The notes beneath the pieces are model-generated. The model was given only the letters and a program-made list of their open reading frames with translations, was not told the origin of the DNA and made no database searches. Source: Fimbriimonadaceae bacterium (lineage in GTDB: Bacteria > Armatimonadota > Fimbriimonadia > Fimbriimonadales > Fimbriimonadaceae). Taken from it: DNA of 64,000 bases. A program made the translations under genes and the position numbers. Each line of letters starts with the position of its first letter. The stretch's first letter is position 1. Shown piece after piece: positions 1-8,185 of this stretch. Location: assembly GCA_019638675.1 (NCBI GenBank), contig JAHBTE010000001.1, positions 2,264,605 through 2,328,604 on the forward strand. Direction: 5' to 3'.

Positions 1-1
1 C

Positions 2-721
2 GATCTTCCCGGTGTCATCAACCGATTGCAAACGACCGGGCAGATTCGGCGAATCCCAACCAATGGGCGGCTAGATCAAGAAAAGTATATCTACACTCTT
101 TGGCAAGATAACCCACTCAAGGGTGCCGAGCCATCGCCGGAAGCACTCCAAGCAGAAATAGCGCATCAATTTTTCCAATGGATCGGGCCAGCGACAATTG
201 ATGAATTCCGGTGGTTCACTGCTCTTCCCGCGGGAAAATCGAAAGCGGCCTTTCAAAACGCAGGCTTGGTTGCAGTTGACGACCTTTACTACGCAAACCC
301 AGAAGATGCCGATGAGTTTGCCACGTTCAAAATCCCATCCGGGCCAGATATCCAAATCCTTGCCAGCCTCGATAATCTCGTCTTGCTCGCAAAGTGCCTG
401 TACGACATAGTGGATGAGTCAGATCATTCTAAGAGTTTCGATGGGATCACGCTTGGCGACACCAAAGGGTTTGGCGATCCGACCTGCCACATGATCGCAG
501 ACCGAGGACGACTCATCGGCTACTGGCTGTACGATCCAGACAATGAGCGGATCGTCTACAAAGCTTGGTCTGGCGATGCAAAAGCGATTGAAAGCGCAAT
601 TCTAAAAGCTCAAAACCGTATTAAAGAAGAGTTAGGAGATTTCCGATCTTTTAGTCTGGATTCCCCAAAATCCCGTCAGCGCAGAATACAATTACTGAGC
701 GACGGAAAACCGATCCAATAG
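2..721 (+). CDS. AlkZ/YcaQ-like winged-helix DNA glycosylase family protein, C-terminal part
   Basis: The frame is open to the window edge, so the start codon lies upstream and only the last 239 or so residues are visible; an internal TTG at 26 is not needed as a start. The segment with FFQWIGPATIDEFRWF is typical of the winged-helix proteins (PF06224) that include the interstrand-crosslink glycosylases YcaQ and AlkZ, which remove alkylated or crosslinked bases. The N-terminal catalytic QxQ or equivalent motif is outside the window, so activity cannot be judged. Seven bases separate it from the next gene, suggesting co-transcription. The family is assigned from memory of the motif pattern. 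Confidence 0.7.
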   Translation, partial: DLPGVINRLQTTGQIRRIPTNGRLDQEKYIYTLWQDNPLKGAEPSPEALQAEIAHQFFQWIGPATIDEFRWFTALPAGKSKAAFQNAGLVAVDDLYYANPEDADEFATFKIPSGPDIQILASLDNLVLLAKCLYDIVDESDHSKSFDGITLGDTKGFGDPTCHMIADRGRLIGYWLYDPDNERIVYKAWSGDAKAIESAILKAQNRIKEELGDFRSFSLDSPKSRQRRIQLLSDGKPIQ

Positions 722-728
722 AACAGCC

Positions 729-1232
729 ATGGCAACCCCGAATTCCCCCTATGCTCCTCAACGAAAAGCTCTACAACTCACAGTGATTTGGTTCCTTATC
801 CCGATGGTTGCCCTCGGGATTGTTGCGCCGTTGGTCGAAAAAAATATTCCTTCCGCCTCTGATTCAATGGTTCTGCCATTATTCGCGCTTGGAGTTGCAA
901 TACTATTCGCCGGAATCGGATATGCGTTCGGTATCAAGCCACTGCAGGATAGTCTTGCTGATCATAAAGAGCTTGATTCCAATCTCAGTAAATCGAAAAT
1001 CATTACAACCGGGGCGCTTTTCGAAATTCCGGCGATCACTGGCGTGATCGCTTGGCTGTTTTTCAAAGTTTGGTGGGTTTACGCTTTCGGGATCGCCGCC
1101 CTTGCGATTGTGGTTTTCTTGGTGCTCATGCCCAGCGTGACTAAACTTTACGACCTGCTTGAACTCATGCTGCAACGCAAAAACGATGGCGGCACCGTTG
1201 CCGTCGCTAAGAAAACTACGTACGAGCTTTAA
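729..1232 (+). CDS. Four-helix membrane protein of unknown function
   Basis: A 167-residue protein with four hydrophobic segments (about residues 17-35, 46-66, 94-110 and 113-133) and a basic C-terminal tail. I do not recognise a family. It follows the AlkZ-like gene by 7 bases on the same strand and overlaps the convergent trkH stop by 4 bases. No signal peptide or catalytic motif is visible. It is probably an integral inner-membrane protein translated with its upstream neighbour. Confidence 0.7.
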   Translation: MATPNSPYAPQRKALQLTVIWFLIPMVALGIVAPLVEKNIPSASDSMVLPLFALGVAILFAGIGYAFGIKPLQDSLADHKELDSNLSKSKIITTGALFEIPAITGVIAWLFFKVWWVYAFGIAALAIVVFLVLMPSVTKLYDLLELMLQRKNDGGTVAVAKKTTYEL

Positions 1233-2569
1233 CCCAGAAGAATCTTCTCTTCCGGATATGAAACTCGGCGTCCAGACTTGGGTCGGGTGAAGGCAAACAA
1301 GATCGTGAGGGCACCTAACCGTCCCCAGAACATCATAAACATAATCACGCCCTGACCGAAGTCGTTGAGTTCTCCAGTTTTGCTTAGCGTAAGGCCGCAA
1401 GTTGCAAATGCGGAAACAACTTCGAATACCGACTCGCCCATTGACCACTCGGGATGGCTCATCATGATCAACCAAGACGATGTGATGACTACGAACAGTG
1501 AAATGGTAAGGACAGCCGCCGCTTTACGCACCATTTCGCCAGGGATTGCCCGTCCATAAACAATTGGCGTGGATTGTCTACGGATGCAAGCCACCATCGC
1601 CAAAAGCATAACGATGAATGTTCCCGTAGTAATTCCGCCGCCCATACTTGCCGGCGCACAACCAATGAACATCAGGGTGATCATCAGTAATTGAGTGGCG
1701 GGATTGCAGCCATCCAGCCCACCCAAAGCAGAAAATCCCGCTGTTCGGCAACTCACAGACTGAAACATCGCCAAACTCGCTTGACGGCCGAAATGCAGGC
1801 CCTCCAGCTTTCCGCCAGGCATGGATTCGCTCAACCAAATTGCAATTCCGCCCCAAAGGATCAAGCCAATAAACGCCATTGCGGTTAGGCGCGTATGCAG
1901 CGAGAACTTCTTTCTCGTGCGGTAAGTCATTACGTCGAACAGCACCGGGATTCCCAGCCCGCCAATGATAATGAGCGATGACATAATCGCCATCGTGCCA
2001 CCGTCAAGCGGAAACTGGTATTTGCCGTTGAACAAGTCAAAACCAGCGTTACAAAATGAACTGACTGAGTGAAACATCGCATAAAAAGCGATATAGCCGG
2101 GGTCGCGGTGCGAAATCGGGCCGACATTGCTCCAGTTGATAAAGAGACAAACCGCACCAACAAATTCAATCGCGAGAACCGTAAAGAACACGCGAATTGA
2201 CAGTTGAACGATCCCCTGTAAATTGATCAATCCAAGCGAATCTTGGAGCGCCATGCGCTCTGTGAGTGAAATACTTCGACCAAGCAGCCGAAAAACCAGG
2301 ATCGCCAAGACCATGTAGCCAATCCCGCCAAATTGGATCAATGCCATGAGCACAACCTTTCCAGTTGGAGATAGATCAACGGCGGGTGTGATTGTGCTGA
2401 GTCCGGTAACCGCTAAAGCTGATACCGATGTGAAAAGCGATTGCTGGAGTGTGAGCGGTGTGCCCATGCTGGAAACAGGCAAACTCAGTAGAAAAGCCCC
2501 GACAAGTACAAAGACCAACAAACCTACAATTAGTCGAACCGCGGCGGGAATATGTCTGCGCTTGCGCAT
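1229..2569 (-). CDS. ktrB: TrkH/KtrB-type potassium transporter, membrane subunit
   Basis: The integral membrane subunit of a Ktr/Trk potassium uptake system. The four pore-loop signatures of the family can be read in order: AVTGLST, SSFCNAGFD, CRTAGFSAL and FATCGLTLS, each with the selectivity-filter glycine. I chose the ATG at 2569 (446 residues) over the upstream start at 2617, because it places the gene 4 bases after the ktrA stop instead of overlapping it by 44. It forms a two-gene operon with the RCK subunit upstream. Whether the ion is K+ alone or K+/Na+ cannot be seen. The 3' end overlaps the convergent membrane gene by 4 bases. Confidence 0.93.
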   Translation of the reverse strand: MRKRRHIPAAVRLIVGLLVFVLVGAFLLSLPVSSMGTPLTLQQSLFTSVSALAVTGLSTITPAVDLSPTGKVVLMALIQFGGIGYMVLAILVFRLLGRSISLTERMALQDSLGLINLQGIVQLSIRVFFTVLAIEFVGAVCLFINWSNVGPISHRDPGYIAFYAMFHSVSSFCNAGFDLFNGKYQFPLDGGTMAIMSSLIIIGGLGIPVLFDVMTYRTRKKFSLHTRLTAMAFIGLILWGGIAIWLSESMPGGKLEGLHFGRQASLAMFQSVSCRTAGFSALGGLDGCNPATQLLMITLMFIGCAPASMGGGITTGTFIVMLLAMVACIRRQSTPIVYGRAIPGEMVRKAAAVLTISLFVVITSSWLIMMSHPEWSMGESVFEVVSAFATCGLTLSKTGELNDFGQGVIMFMMFWGRLGALTILFAFTRPKSGRRVSYPEEKILLG

Positions 2570-2573
2570 CGGG

Positions 2574-3257
2574 TCAGACGTGGGCACTGAGTTTTTGCAC
2601 CGCGTCGTGAGGGCCAATTACAACTAACATATCGCCAGCCCGAAGTATTGTCGACTTTTTGGGATTCGGCATCACAGTTGTGCCGCGCTGAATTGCAACA
2701 ACGCTCAAGTTGAATCGTCCAGGAATGTCAGCATCATCCAGGTTTTTATCAACAAAGGCCTTCGGCACGAGTACTTCGCTGATCCTTGTCCCTGGGCACA
2801 AAACCATCTGCGAGACAACTGTGGGTGAAGTGATCATCATTGCTAGGCGTTCACCAGCTTCAAATTCTGGCAACACGATACGGTCCGCACCAACTCGTTT
2901 GAGAATGTTGCGTTGGATCTCTGTAGTTGCCTTACATACGACCGTCTTGATTCCGAGCGACTTGAGCGCGACCGTGGTCATAAGGTTCGCCTCAAAGTTA
3001 GTACCGATCGCGACAATGACCGTGTCGTAGCTCTGAATATCGATCTCTTTGAGAGCCTCTTCGTCCGTGGAATCTAGTGCTACCGTTTGCGTGATCATGT
3101 GAGAATAACGCTGAACAAGAGAAATGTCGCTATCAATCCCAAGAACTGTGTGACCAGATTCGACCAATGTCTTAGCTACGCTGGTGCCGAACCTCCCAAG
3201 CCCAATCACCGCGAACTCCTGATCTAGTTCCGACTTTTTCTGACCAATTCCACGCAT
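2574..3257 (-). CDS. ktrA: TrkA/KtrA-type potassium uptake regulatory subunit
   Basis: A cytoplasmic RCK protein of 227 residues. It has an N-terminal Rossmann domain with the nucleotide motif GLGRFGTSVA and an acidic residue after the second strand (GIDSD), then a TrkA-C domain (about residues 145-227). RCK subunits bind ATP/ADP or NAD(H) and gate the partner TrkH/KtrB channel. It is the first gene of the pair, with the membrane subunit 4 bases downstream. The length and single RCK unit match KtrA rather than the double-RCK enterobacterial TrkA. Confidence 0.93.
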   Translation of the reverse strand: MRGIGQKKSELDQEFAVIGLGRFGTSVAKTLVESGHTVLGIDSDISLVQRYSHMITQTVALDSTDEEALKEIDIQSYDTVIVAIGTNFEANLMTTVALKSLGIKTVVCKATTEIQRNILKRVGADRIVLPEFEAGERLAMMITSPTVVSQMVLCPGTRISEVLVPKAFVDKNLDDADIPGRFNLSVVAIQRGTTVMPNPKKSTILRAGDMLVVIGPHDAVQKLSAHV

Positions 3258-3321
3258 AAATGAATTCTCGATTCCAACTTACAGTACCTGACCAAGTAGT
3301 TTCTGGATTCAAATCCGCAGG

Positions 3322-3339
3322 TACCATCGTTGGCGCATG
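3322..3339 (+). promoter_or_regulatory. -10 hexamer directly before the start codon (leaderless promoter candidate)
   Basis: TACCAT (3322-3327) lies 9 bases before the ATG at 3337. Transcription would then begin at or next to the start codon. No Shine-Dalgarno sequence is present. Confidence 0.45.
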
Positions 3340-4575
3340 AGTCGCCCCATTATCGTTATTGGAGCCGGGGCAGCCGGAATCATTGCCGCTTGGAAAGCGG
3401 CAAGCGAAGGAGCGACGGTTCTCCTGATCGAAAAAACTGACCGTATCGGTACTAAAATCCTTATTTCTGGCGGTGGCAAATGCAATATCACTCACGCCGG
3501 GTCAATCAACCACGTTTTGAGCGCATTTCGAAAAAACGAAGCGAACTTCATCCGCCCGAGCTGCTACCGGTTTACGAACGAAGACATCATTGATATGCTC
3601 ACCGATCGCGGCTTGCGGGTTTATACGCGGGAAGATGGGCGAATCTTTCCAGTCGATCAAACCGCGAAGGATGTAGTTGCAATTCTGCAAGCGTATCTGA
3701 GAGAAGCCAACGTGCACATCAAATACAATTCTCCGGTTGAAGACATTGTCGCGCCCGGTGGACGCATTCAAGGGGTCAAGGTCGGTGGCGAGATGATCCC
3801 GACCGATAAAGTCATTCTCTGCGCGGGTGGTTCTTCTTATCCCAAATCTGGAACAACCGGGGACGGCTATGTCTGGGCAAAGAACTTAGGCCACACAATT
3901 GTTCCGATTACCGCCGCACTCGCTCCTGTTGAACTGCTCGTGAAGGGCGAGAGAATCAAGGCCGGGCTCGCACTACGCAATATCATTCTCAAAGCAAAGC
4001 TCAATGGTAAAGAGATCGCCCGTTGGCAAAACGATTTGTTATTCACTCACCGGGGCGTTTCGGGCCCTACCGTGCTTGGCATCACCCGCGAAATCGCAGA
4101 GCGTTGGCAAGAGGGCAGCCACACGATTGAAGTTGATTTCTTCCCAAAACAAAACTTTGACCAACTACTTGAATCAGCAAATAAGTTCAAATTATCGAAC
4201 CCAAACCGCCTTTTCCGGCACTTTCTTGATCACGACGTTCCGGCTGCCATCGTTCCTGTGTTGCTTGATTCGGTTGATATCAGTCTAGACACTAAAAACC
4301 AATACGTCAGCAAAAAGCAGATCAATCTTCTGGCTCAGACCCTCAAGGGATGGGAGATTGGTGAAGTGATTGAGGTTCTTTTTGATAAGGGCGAAGTCGT
4401 TGCCGGTGGGGTCAGCCTCGACGAAGTTGATCCTCAAACGATGCGCTCTCATATTGTCCAAGGGCTGTATTTGGCAGGTGAAGTTCTCGATATCGCTGGC
4501 CCAGTTGGTGGATACAACCTGCAAGCGGCTTGGTCAACCGGATTCGTCGCCGGAGAAACCGCCGCACATGACTAA
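3337..4575 (+). CDS. HI0933/YhiN-family FAD-dependent oxidoreductase
   Basis: A 412-residue flavoprotein. The N-terminal dinucleotide motif GAGAAGIIAAW, the family signature IGTKILISGGGKCN near residue 45, and a C-terminal FAD-contact segment ending in GPVGGYNLQAAWSTG identify the HI0933/YhiN/BaiN family. Some members reduce bile-acid intermediates or act on unknown substrates; the substrate here cannot be inferred. The gene is preceded by a -10-like hexamer and no ribosome-binding site. Its last 4 bases overlap the convergent small gene at 4572. Length is normal for the family. Confidence 0.9.
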   Translation: MSRPIIVIGAGAAGIIAAWKAASEGATVLLIEKTDRIGTKILISGGGKCNITHAGSINHVLSAFRKNEANFIRPSCYRFTNEDIIDMLTDRGLRVYTREDGRIFPVDQTAKDVVAILQAYLREANVHIKYNSPVEDIVAPGGRIQGVKVGGEMIPTDKVILCAGGSSYPKSGTTGDGYVWAKNLGHTIVPITAALAPVELLVKGERIKAGLALRNIILKAKLNGKEIARWQNDLLFTHRGVSGPTVLGITREIAERWQEGSHTIEVDFFPKQNFDQLLESANKFKLSNPNRLFRHFLDHDVPAAIVPVLLDSVDISLDTKNQYVSKKQINLLAQTLKGWEIGEVIEVLFDKGEVVAGGVSLDEVDPQTMRSHIVQGLYLAGEVLDIAGPVGGYNLQAAWSTGFVAGETAAHD

Positions 4576-4820
4576 GTTGAAGAGTTCTTTTTTATTTTCT
4601 CTGACAGTTCGCCCCACTTACCGCGGTGCAGCGAGTAATTCGGCGAAACACGAATATCGCTATTTGAAAAATCAAAGATTTGGCCAGTGTGATCGCCCTC
4701 ACGAATAATTACCGAGTAATACGTGTCCATTTCTAATCCGAAGTCTTTGACTAACCACACGTTGCCCCGTCCAAGCGGGGTCATCACATCAAGATAGGTT
4801 TCCGGTTCAAAAATTTTCAT
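4572..4820 (-). CDS. Small soluble protein of unknown function
   Basis: An 82-residue protein with no signal peptide or membrane segment. It looks like a small beta-rich domain (GRGNVWLVKDFGLEMDTYYS) with an acidic/basic mix. I do not recognise a family. It overlaps the convergent flavoprotein gene by 4 bases and sits apart from the next minus-strand gene by 72 bases. Protein-like composition and a clean ATG support it as a gene. Confidence 0.6.
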   Translation of the reverse strand: MKIFEPETYLDVMTPLGRGNVWLVKDFGLEMDTYYSVIIREGDHTGQIFDFSNSDIRVSPNYSLHRGKWGELSEKIKKNSST

Positions 4821-4892
4821 AGTTATTTGGACGCCATGAAAATACGGCGATGCATGTGATTTATGAAGACTTAACGTAAGCGGGCTCTAACT

Positions 4893-5303
4893 TTAGGATT
4901 GGTCGGTTCTAAGAGGATGAATTTTGCTCGCGGCACGCTCGAACGCCGCGAAGTACTTGTCTTCGATTGTCGAGCCCAACTCATCACGGACGGCTTGAAC
5001 GATATCAGATTCGTCTCCCTCCCAAGCCGCATTCCACAACTCACTCATCCTAAAAGCCACCTGAAACTCTTCGTTGTACGCATTCGAGCGCTGTTTCAAA
5101 TCAGGATCAGAAGGCATCATGTCAACACCCAAAAGCATAATCGTTCGCAAACGCCACAAAGTCAAGTCATCTTTTGAGATTGCTAGTTCATCGCCTATGG
5201 CAACAACCATAGTTTGAATACGGACTAACCGTTCTCCGTGGCGTAATTTTAGGCGGTCTGTAAAGAAATTGCATCGACGGCTAAGCTCTAACTGATCAGA
5301 CAT
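4893..5303 (-). CDS. Unknown protein, second of a tandem paralogous pair
   Basis: A 136-residue soluble protein, probably helical. Residues 18-62 resemble the neighbouring 152-residue protein: both contain a VRIxxMVxA segment followed by I.S.(E/K)DDL or MSPEDK and then a P(S/P)DP motif near residue 65. The two genes overlap by 8 bases and lie directly downstream of the SelA homologue. I know no family name. The similarity suggests tandem duplication and a shared function, possibly as a heteromeric pair. Confidence 0.65.
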   Translation of the reverse strand: MSDQLELSRRCNFFTDRLKLRHGERLVRIQTMVVAIGDELAISKDDLTLWRLRTIMLLGVDMMPSDPDLKQRSNAYNEEFQVAFRMSELWNAAWEGDESDIVQAVRDELGSTIEDKYFAAFERAASKIHPLRTDQS

Positions 5304-5754
5304 CTGGTATCTCGGGGATTTCGATCTCAGGTTTCTTTTGCGGGACGACTTCTAACAACGCCGCCATGATTTCATCCGAGAACGGAAGTTCTTCATGCTT
5401 ACCCATGCGGTCGAGAATTTCGTGCGGCTCTAATTTGTCTTGTATCAGTAGGTCATCGTATAGCAAAACCGCCTCGTGAACATCGAGCAGAGTTTCTTGT
5501 CCTTTGCCAAGCCATGAACGCAAAAACACTTTTGCTTCCTGTTCAATATCCAAGTTAGCGGGTTCTGGATCGGGCGGAAAGCCTTCCATCACTAAAACGA
5601 AGGTGTTCCAGCCATTTTTATCCTCCGGCGACATTCCGATGATCGGCCCCATGGCAAGAACCATGTCCCGGATTCGCACATAGCGTGTCCACGCCGGATG
5701 ATCGGAACCAAGCGTTTTTTCTCGCTCTACTTCTGCGCCATTGATGTCAAACAT
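5296..5754 (-). CDS. Unknown protein, first of a tandem paralogous pair
   Basis: A 152-residue soluble protein that overlaps the SelA stop by 8 bases and has an AAAGG ribosome-binding sequence within the end of that gene, so the three genes are probably co-translated. It shares the VRIRDMVLAMG / MSPEDK / PPDPEP pattern with the downstream gene and carries an extra acidic and proline-rich C-terminus (IEIPEIPDV). No catalytic motif or membrane segment is visible and I do not recognise the family. Confidence 0.65.
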   Translation of the reverse strand: MFDINGAEVEREKTLGSDHPAWTRYVRIRDMVLAMGPIIGMSPEDKNGWNTFVLVMEGFPPDPEPANLDIEQEAKVFLRSWLGKGQETLLDVHEAVLLYDDLLIQDKLEPHEILDRMGKHEELPFSDEIMAALLEVVPQKKPEIEIPEIPDV

Positions 5755-7069
5755 TTCTCAATCCTTTTAATACTCCGCAGGTCTCCTTAACTTCGTCCGG
5801 AGTTGCCGTTCTTGGGTCTAGCCAAATCTGACCTGATTCAATTCTGCCGATCACTCCCGATTGGCGAAGGTTCTTCATTAAGTTTAAATCATCTCTGCCT
5901 AACCCAAACCGCCAAGTCTTCACCCCGTCTCCTGGGAATGAGCCGCCACCCAATTCCGTAATTCCCGGTTCAACAGTTCCGGTTCCCCACGCTTTTTTCA
6001 ATTTGAAGCAACCCTGTTTCACTTCAGTCAAGCTCTTCGCACAGTCTCGCCAAACCGGAATATCTTCGGCTCGATTCTCAAAATACATACGAAGCGTTGC
6101 TTCAAGGCCAGCCAGAGAAAGCTTATCGATCCTCATCGCTCTGGTCATTGGGTGGGTTTTAAGTGCCGCCATCACCGCCGATTTGCCGACGATGATTCCC
6201 GCTTGAGTGCCGCCCAGAAGCTTATCTCCACTAAACATAGCAATGTCGGCACCATCGGCGATAGCTTCACGAACCGTGCGCTCTTTACTCAGTCCGTACT
6301 GAGTCGTGTCAACCAAACACCCGCTTCCTAAGTCATCGATCATCAGCCAACCTTGGCTATGAGCGAGTTCAGCTAGTTCGCGCGGATGAGGCTGGCTCAC
6401 AAATCCCACTTGGGCGAAATTACTTTGGTGGCATCGCAGAATTACGCCAGTTTCGGCATCCATCTGGCTTGCAAAATCGGAAAGGTGCGTTTTATTCGTG
6501 CATCCGACTTCAACTAAAGAGCAACCGCTGAGTTCGATGATGTCCGGCATTCGGAACTGCCCGCCAATCTCCACCACCTGCCCCCGACTCAGAAGCACCA
6601 CTTGCCCTCGGCCTTGAGCAGAAAGTGCGAGCATTACCGCCGCCGCACAGTTATTGACGACCAGGGCATCTTCGGCTCCGGTGAGTTCTTGCAAAAGCCA
6701 GCGAACGTGTTCCTGACGATCACCCCTTGAGCCAGAATCAAGATCGAATTCTACAGAAGCGTGGCTATCAGCGACTTCCGTGATTGCATAGACGGCTTCA
6801 TCCGACAGTCGTGCTCGACCAAGGCCCGTATGAAGGATCACTCCGCTCATGTTGATCAAGGGCTTGATCGTTCCGTTTGAGTAGTGAGCAAACCGCTCCG
6901 ATGCGGCTGTTTGCCATTGCTCGCCTGTCGCTACCGCTTCTCTCGCCGCTTTGATGGCGTACGGGTGTTCTTCGGCGTTAGAAGTTAATTCTCGGGCGAT
7001 TGCATCTACACTTGGGGGATGCTGACGACTTTGCGAACTTTGAGAACCTCCCTTCAAATGCAACCTCAC
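5747..7069 (-). CDS. selA: SelA-like PLP enzyme (L-seryl-tRNA(Sec) selenium transferase family)
   Basis: A fold-type I PLP-dependent protein of 440 residues. The SelA signature GVILHTGLGRA, the conserved VNNCAAAV segment, the aspartate run in IDDLGSGC, and FSGDKLLGG with the Schiff-base lysine at about residue 283 are all visible. SelA converts seryl-tRNA(Sec) to selenocysteinyl-tRNA(Sec). No selB, selD or tRNA-Sec is visible in this window, so it may instead be one of the SelA-like paralogues of other function. The GTG start is the only reasonable one. The gene is divergent from the 7099 gene, with overlapping promoter elements. Confidence 0.85.
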   Translation of the reverse strand: MRLHLKGGSQSSQSRQHPPSVDAIARELTSNAEEHPYAIKAAREAVATGEQWQTAASERFAHYSNGTIKPLINMSGVILHTGLGRARLSDEAVYAITEVADSHASVEFDLDSGSRGDRQEHVRWLLQELTGAEDALVVNNCAAAVMLALSAQGRGQVVLLSRGQVVEIGGQFRMPDIIELSGCSLVEVGCTNKTHLSDFASQMDAETGVILRCHQSNFAQVGFVSQPHPRELAELAHSQGWLMIDDLGSGCLVDTTQYGLSKERTVREAIADGADIAMFSGDKLLGGTQAGIIVGKSAVMAALKTHPMTRAMRIDKLSLAGLEATLRMYFENRAEDIPVWRDCAKSLTEVKQGCFKLKKAWGTGTVEPGITELGGGSFPGDGVKTWRFGLGRDDLNLMKNLRQSGVIGRIESGQIWLDPRTATPDEVKETCGVLKGLRNV

Positions 7070-7084
7070 TCTAACCTGCGGCGG

Positions 7085-7101
7085 TATTATCTGTTAGCAT
7101 G
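7085..7101 (+). promoter_or_regulatory. -10 hexamer close to the start codon, overlapping a divergent -10
   Basis: TATTAT (7085-7090) lies 8 bases before the ATG at 7099. On the other strand GATAAT (complement of 7087-7092) lies 17 bases before the selA GTG. The two -10 elements overlap by 4 bases, so divergent initiation would be mutually exclusive. Confidence 0.45.
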
Positions 7102-7743
7102 ACATACACACCTCCTCCTTATGGCGAAGCCCCAAGAAAGAAAGGCACTAACCCGCTCGTTTGGATTTTTGTTGCCTTGGGAGCTTTTTGTTGCATTGCA
7201 ATCATCGCGTTCGTTGGAATGGGTGCGGCAGTATTTAATCAGGGTAAGGATATGTTTCCTTGCATATTTACAATTTCTACTCTGAACAAAAGCATGAAAG
7301 AATATGTTCAGGATAAGGGCAAATTTCCTGATGCCGATAAGTGGCAGTCTGAGCTAGCCCCTTATTACAACAAGTCATCCAAATCATTTAAGGATGAAAT
7401 GAAAGATGCACCTGGTCCACTCAAGGGTATGGGTGATGTTGCGGATATTTCCATGCCAGTGGCCTGTAACACCTCTGGCACTAAAACTTTTATCTCATAC
7501 AATAGCGAAATTGCAGGAAAGGAGATGAAGGACATCACCGACAAAGATGACACGGCGATGTTCTACGAAGATTTGGTTGAGAAAATCAACGCTTCCGCTC
7601 CATTCAAACCAAAAGATTTCAAAGACTCACCTCGAATGATGGGGCAACCTCGTGGTTGGTATGTGGTTGTGGTCAGCGGCGAAATGCAGACTGTTGACGA
7701 AAAAGGCAAGAAACGAAACGTCGATATTAGCACTGGCAACTAG
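7099..7743 (+). CDS. Membrane-anchored protein of unknown function
   Basis: A 214-residue protein with a proline-rich N-terminus (residues 1-17), one hydrophobic helix (about 20-45) and a large C-terminal domain with several glycine, lysine and aspartate-rich stretches, probably outside the cytoplasm. I do not recognise a family. It has an apparently leaderless start and is followed by a strong hairpin. Proteins with a proline/glycine-rich N-terminus followed by a single helix occur in several phyla as envelope proteins; the function is unknown. Confidence 0.75.
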   Translation: MTYTPPPYGEAPRKKGTNPLVWIFVALGAFCCIAIIAFVGMGAAVFNQGKDMFPCIFTISTLNKSMKEYVQDKGKFPDADKWQSELAPYYNKSSKSFKDEMKDAPGPLKGMGDVADISMPVACNTSGTKTFISYNSEIAGKEMKDITDKDDTAMFYEDLVEKINASAPFKPKDFKDSPRMMGQPRGWYVVVVSGEMQTVDEKGKKRNVDISTGN

Positions 7744-7759
7744 GCATTAGGCCAAATTC

Positions 7760-7790
7760 AACAGGGCCGGGAGAACTTCCCGGCCCTGTT
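7760..7790 (+). terminator. Long GC-rich hairpin after the 7099 gene
   Basis: A perfect 13-base stem (7760-7772 with 7778-7790) and a 5-base loop. There is no T-tract, so it may act as a processing or attenuation structure rather than a simple terminator. A competing hairpin (7785-7791 with 7802-7808) uses its 3' arm. Confidence 0.55.
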
Positions 7791-7817
7791 ACCGTCAAGA
7801 TTAACAGGGAATCGCCG

Positions 7818-7823
7818 TATAAT
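7818..7823 (+). promoter_or_regulatory. tatA promoter -10
   Basis: TATAAT at 7818-7823, with a weak TCAAGA 17 bases upstream. It would give a leader of about 30 bases before the ATG at 7861, unlike the leaderless starts elsewhere in the window. Confidence 0.45.
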
Positions 7824-7860
7824 AGAAATACAGTGCGGTGAATTCCGCCCGAGCAACAAA

Positions 7861-8070
7861 ATGAACCTCATCCTCAACAGCATCGCATTCCTTGGCACCC
7901 AAGAACTGCTCATTGTCGGCGTGATTATTCTTGTTTTGTTCGGTGGAGCAAAAATCCCAACCCTCATGCGTGGCCTCGGGCGCGGTATGGGTGAATTCCA
8001 AAAAGGAATCAACGAAGGCAAAAAAGGCTTTGAAGATATGGCTAAGGAAGCCGAAGACAAAGACGCCTGA
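7861..8070 (+). CDS. tatA: Sec-independent protein translocase subunit TatA/TatE
   Basis: A 69-residue protein with the TatA architecture: a short N-terminal transmembrane helix (about residues 14-28), an FGGAKIPTLMRGLG hinge and amphipathic helix, and a charged C-terminal tail. TatA oligomerises with TatBC to move folded proteins bearing twin-arginine signals across the membrane. No tatC is present in the window, so this copy stands alone. A rho-independent terminator follows 21 bases after the stop. Start and length are as usual for the family. Confidence 0.93.
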   Translation: MNLILNSIAFLGTQELLIVGVIILVLFGGAKIPTLMRGLGRGMGEFQKGINEGKKGFEDMAKEAEDKDA

Positions 8071-8091
8071 ACTAAAAAACGACTTTAACTA

Positions 8092-8125
8092 AACCACTGA
8101 TTCAGGAACGAGTCAGTGGTTTTTT
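8092..8125 (+). terminator. Rho-independent terminator after tatA
   Basis: A 9-base perfect stem (8092-8100 with 8113-8121), a 12-base loop, and a T-run at 8120-8125. It overlaps the farthest upstream possible start (8129) of the next gene, which argues for the downstream start chosen there. Confidence 0.8.
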
Positions 8126-8185
8126 GTTTTGAAACGAATAGCTGGAACTTGCAAGCCGCGCAATCCAGTGTTTACCTGCGGCAAA

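Noticed and set aside
3305-3327. A tRNA-like T-arm and ACCA end before the flavoprotein gene
   Set aside because: The 7-base loop lacks a pairing 5-base stem, and there is no acceptor, D or anticodon arm in the 80-base gap.
5747-7069. A full selenocysteine system with selB and tRNA-Sec
   Set aside because: No SelB-like GTPase or tRNA-Sec is visible in the window; only the SelA homologue is claimed.
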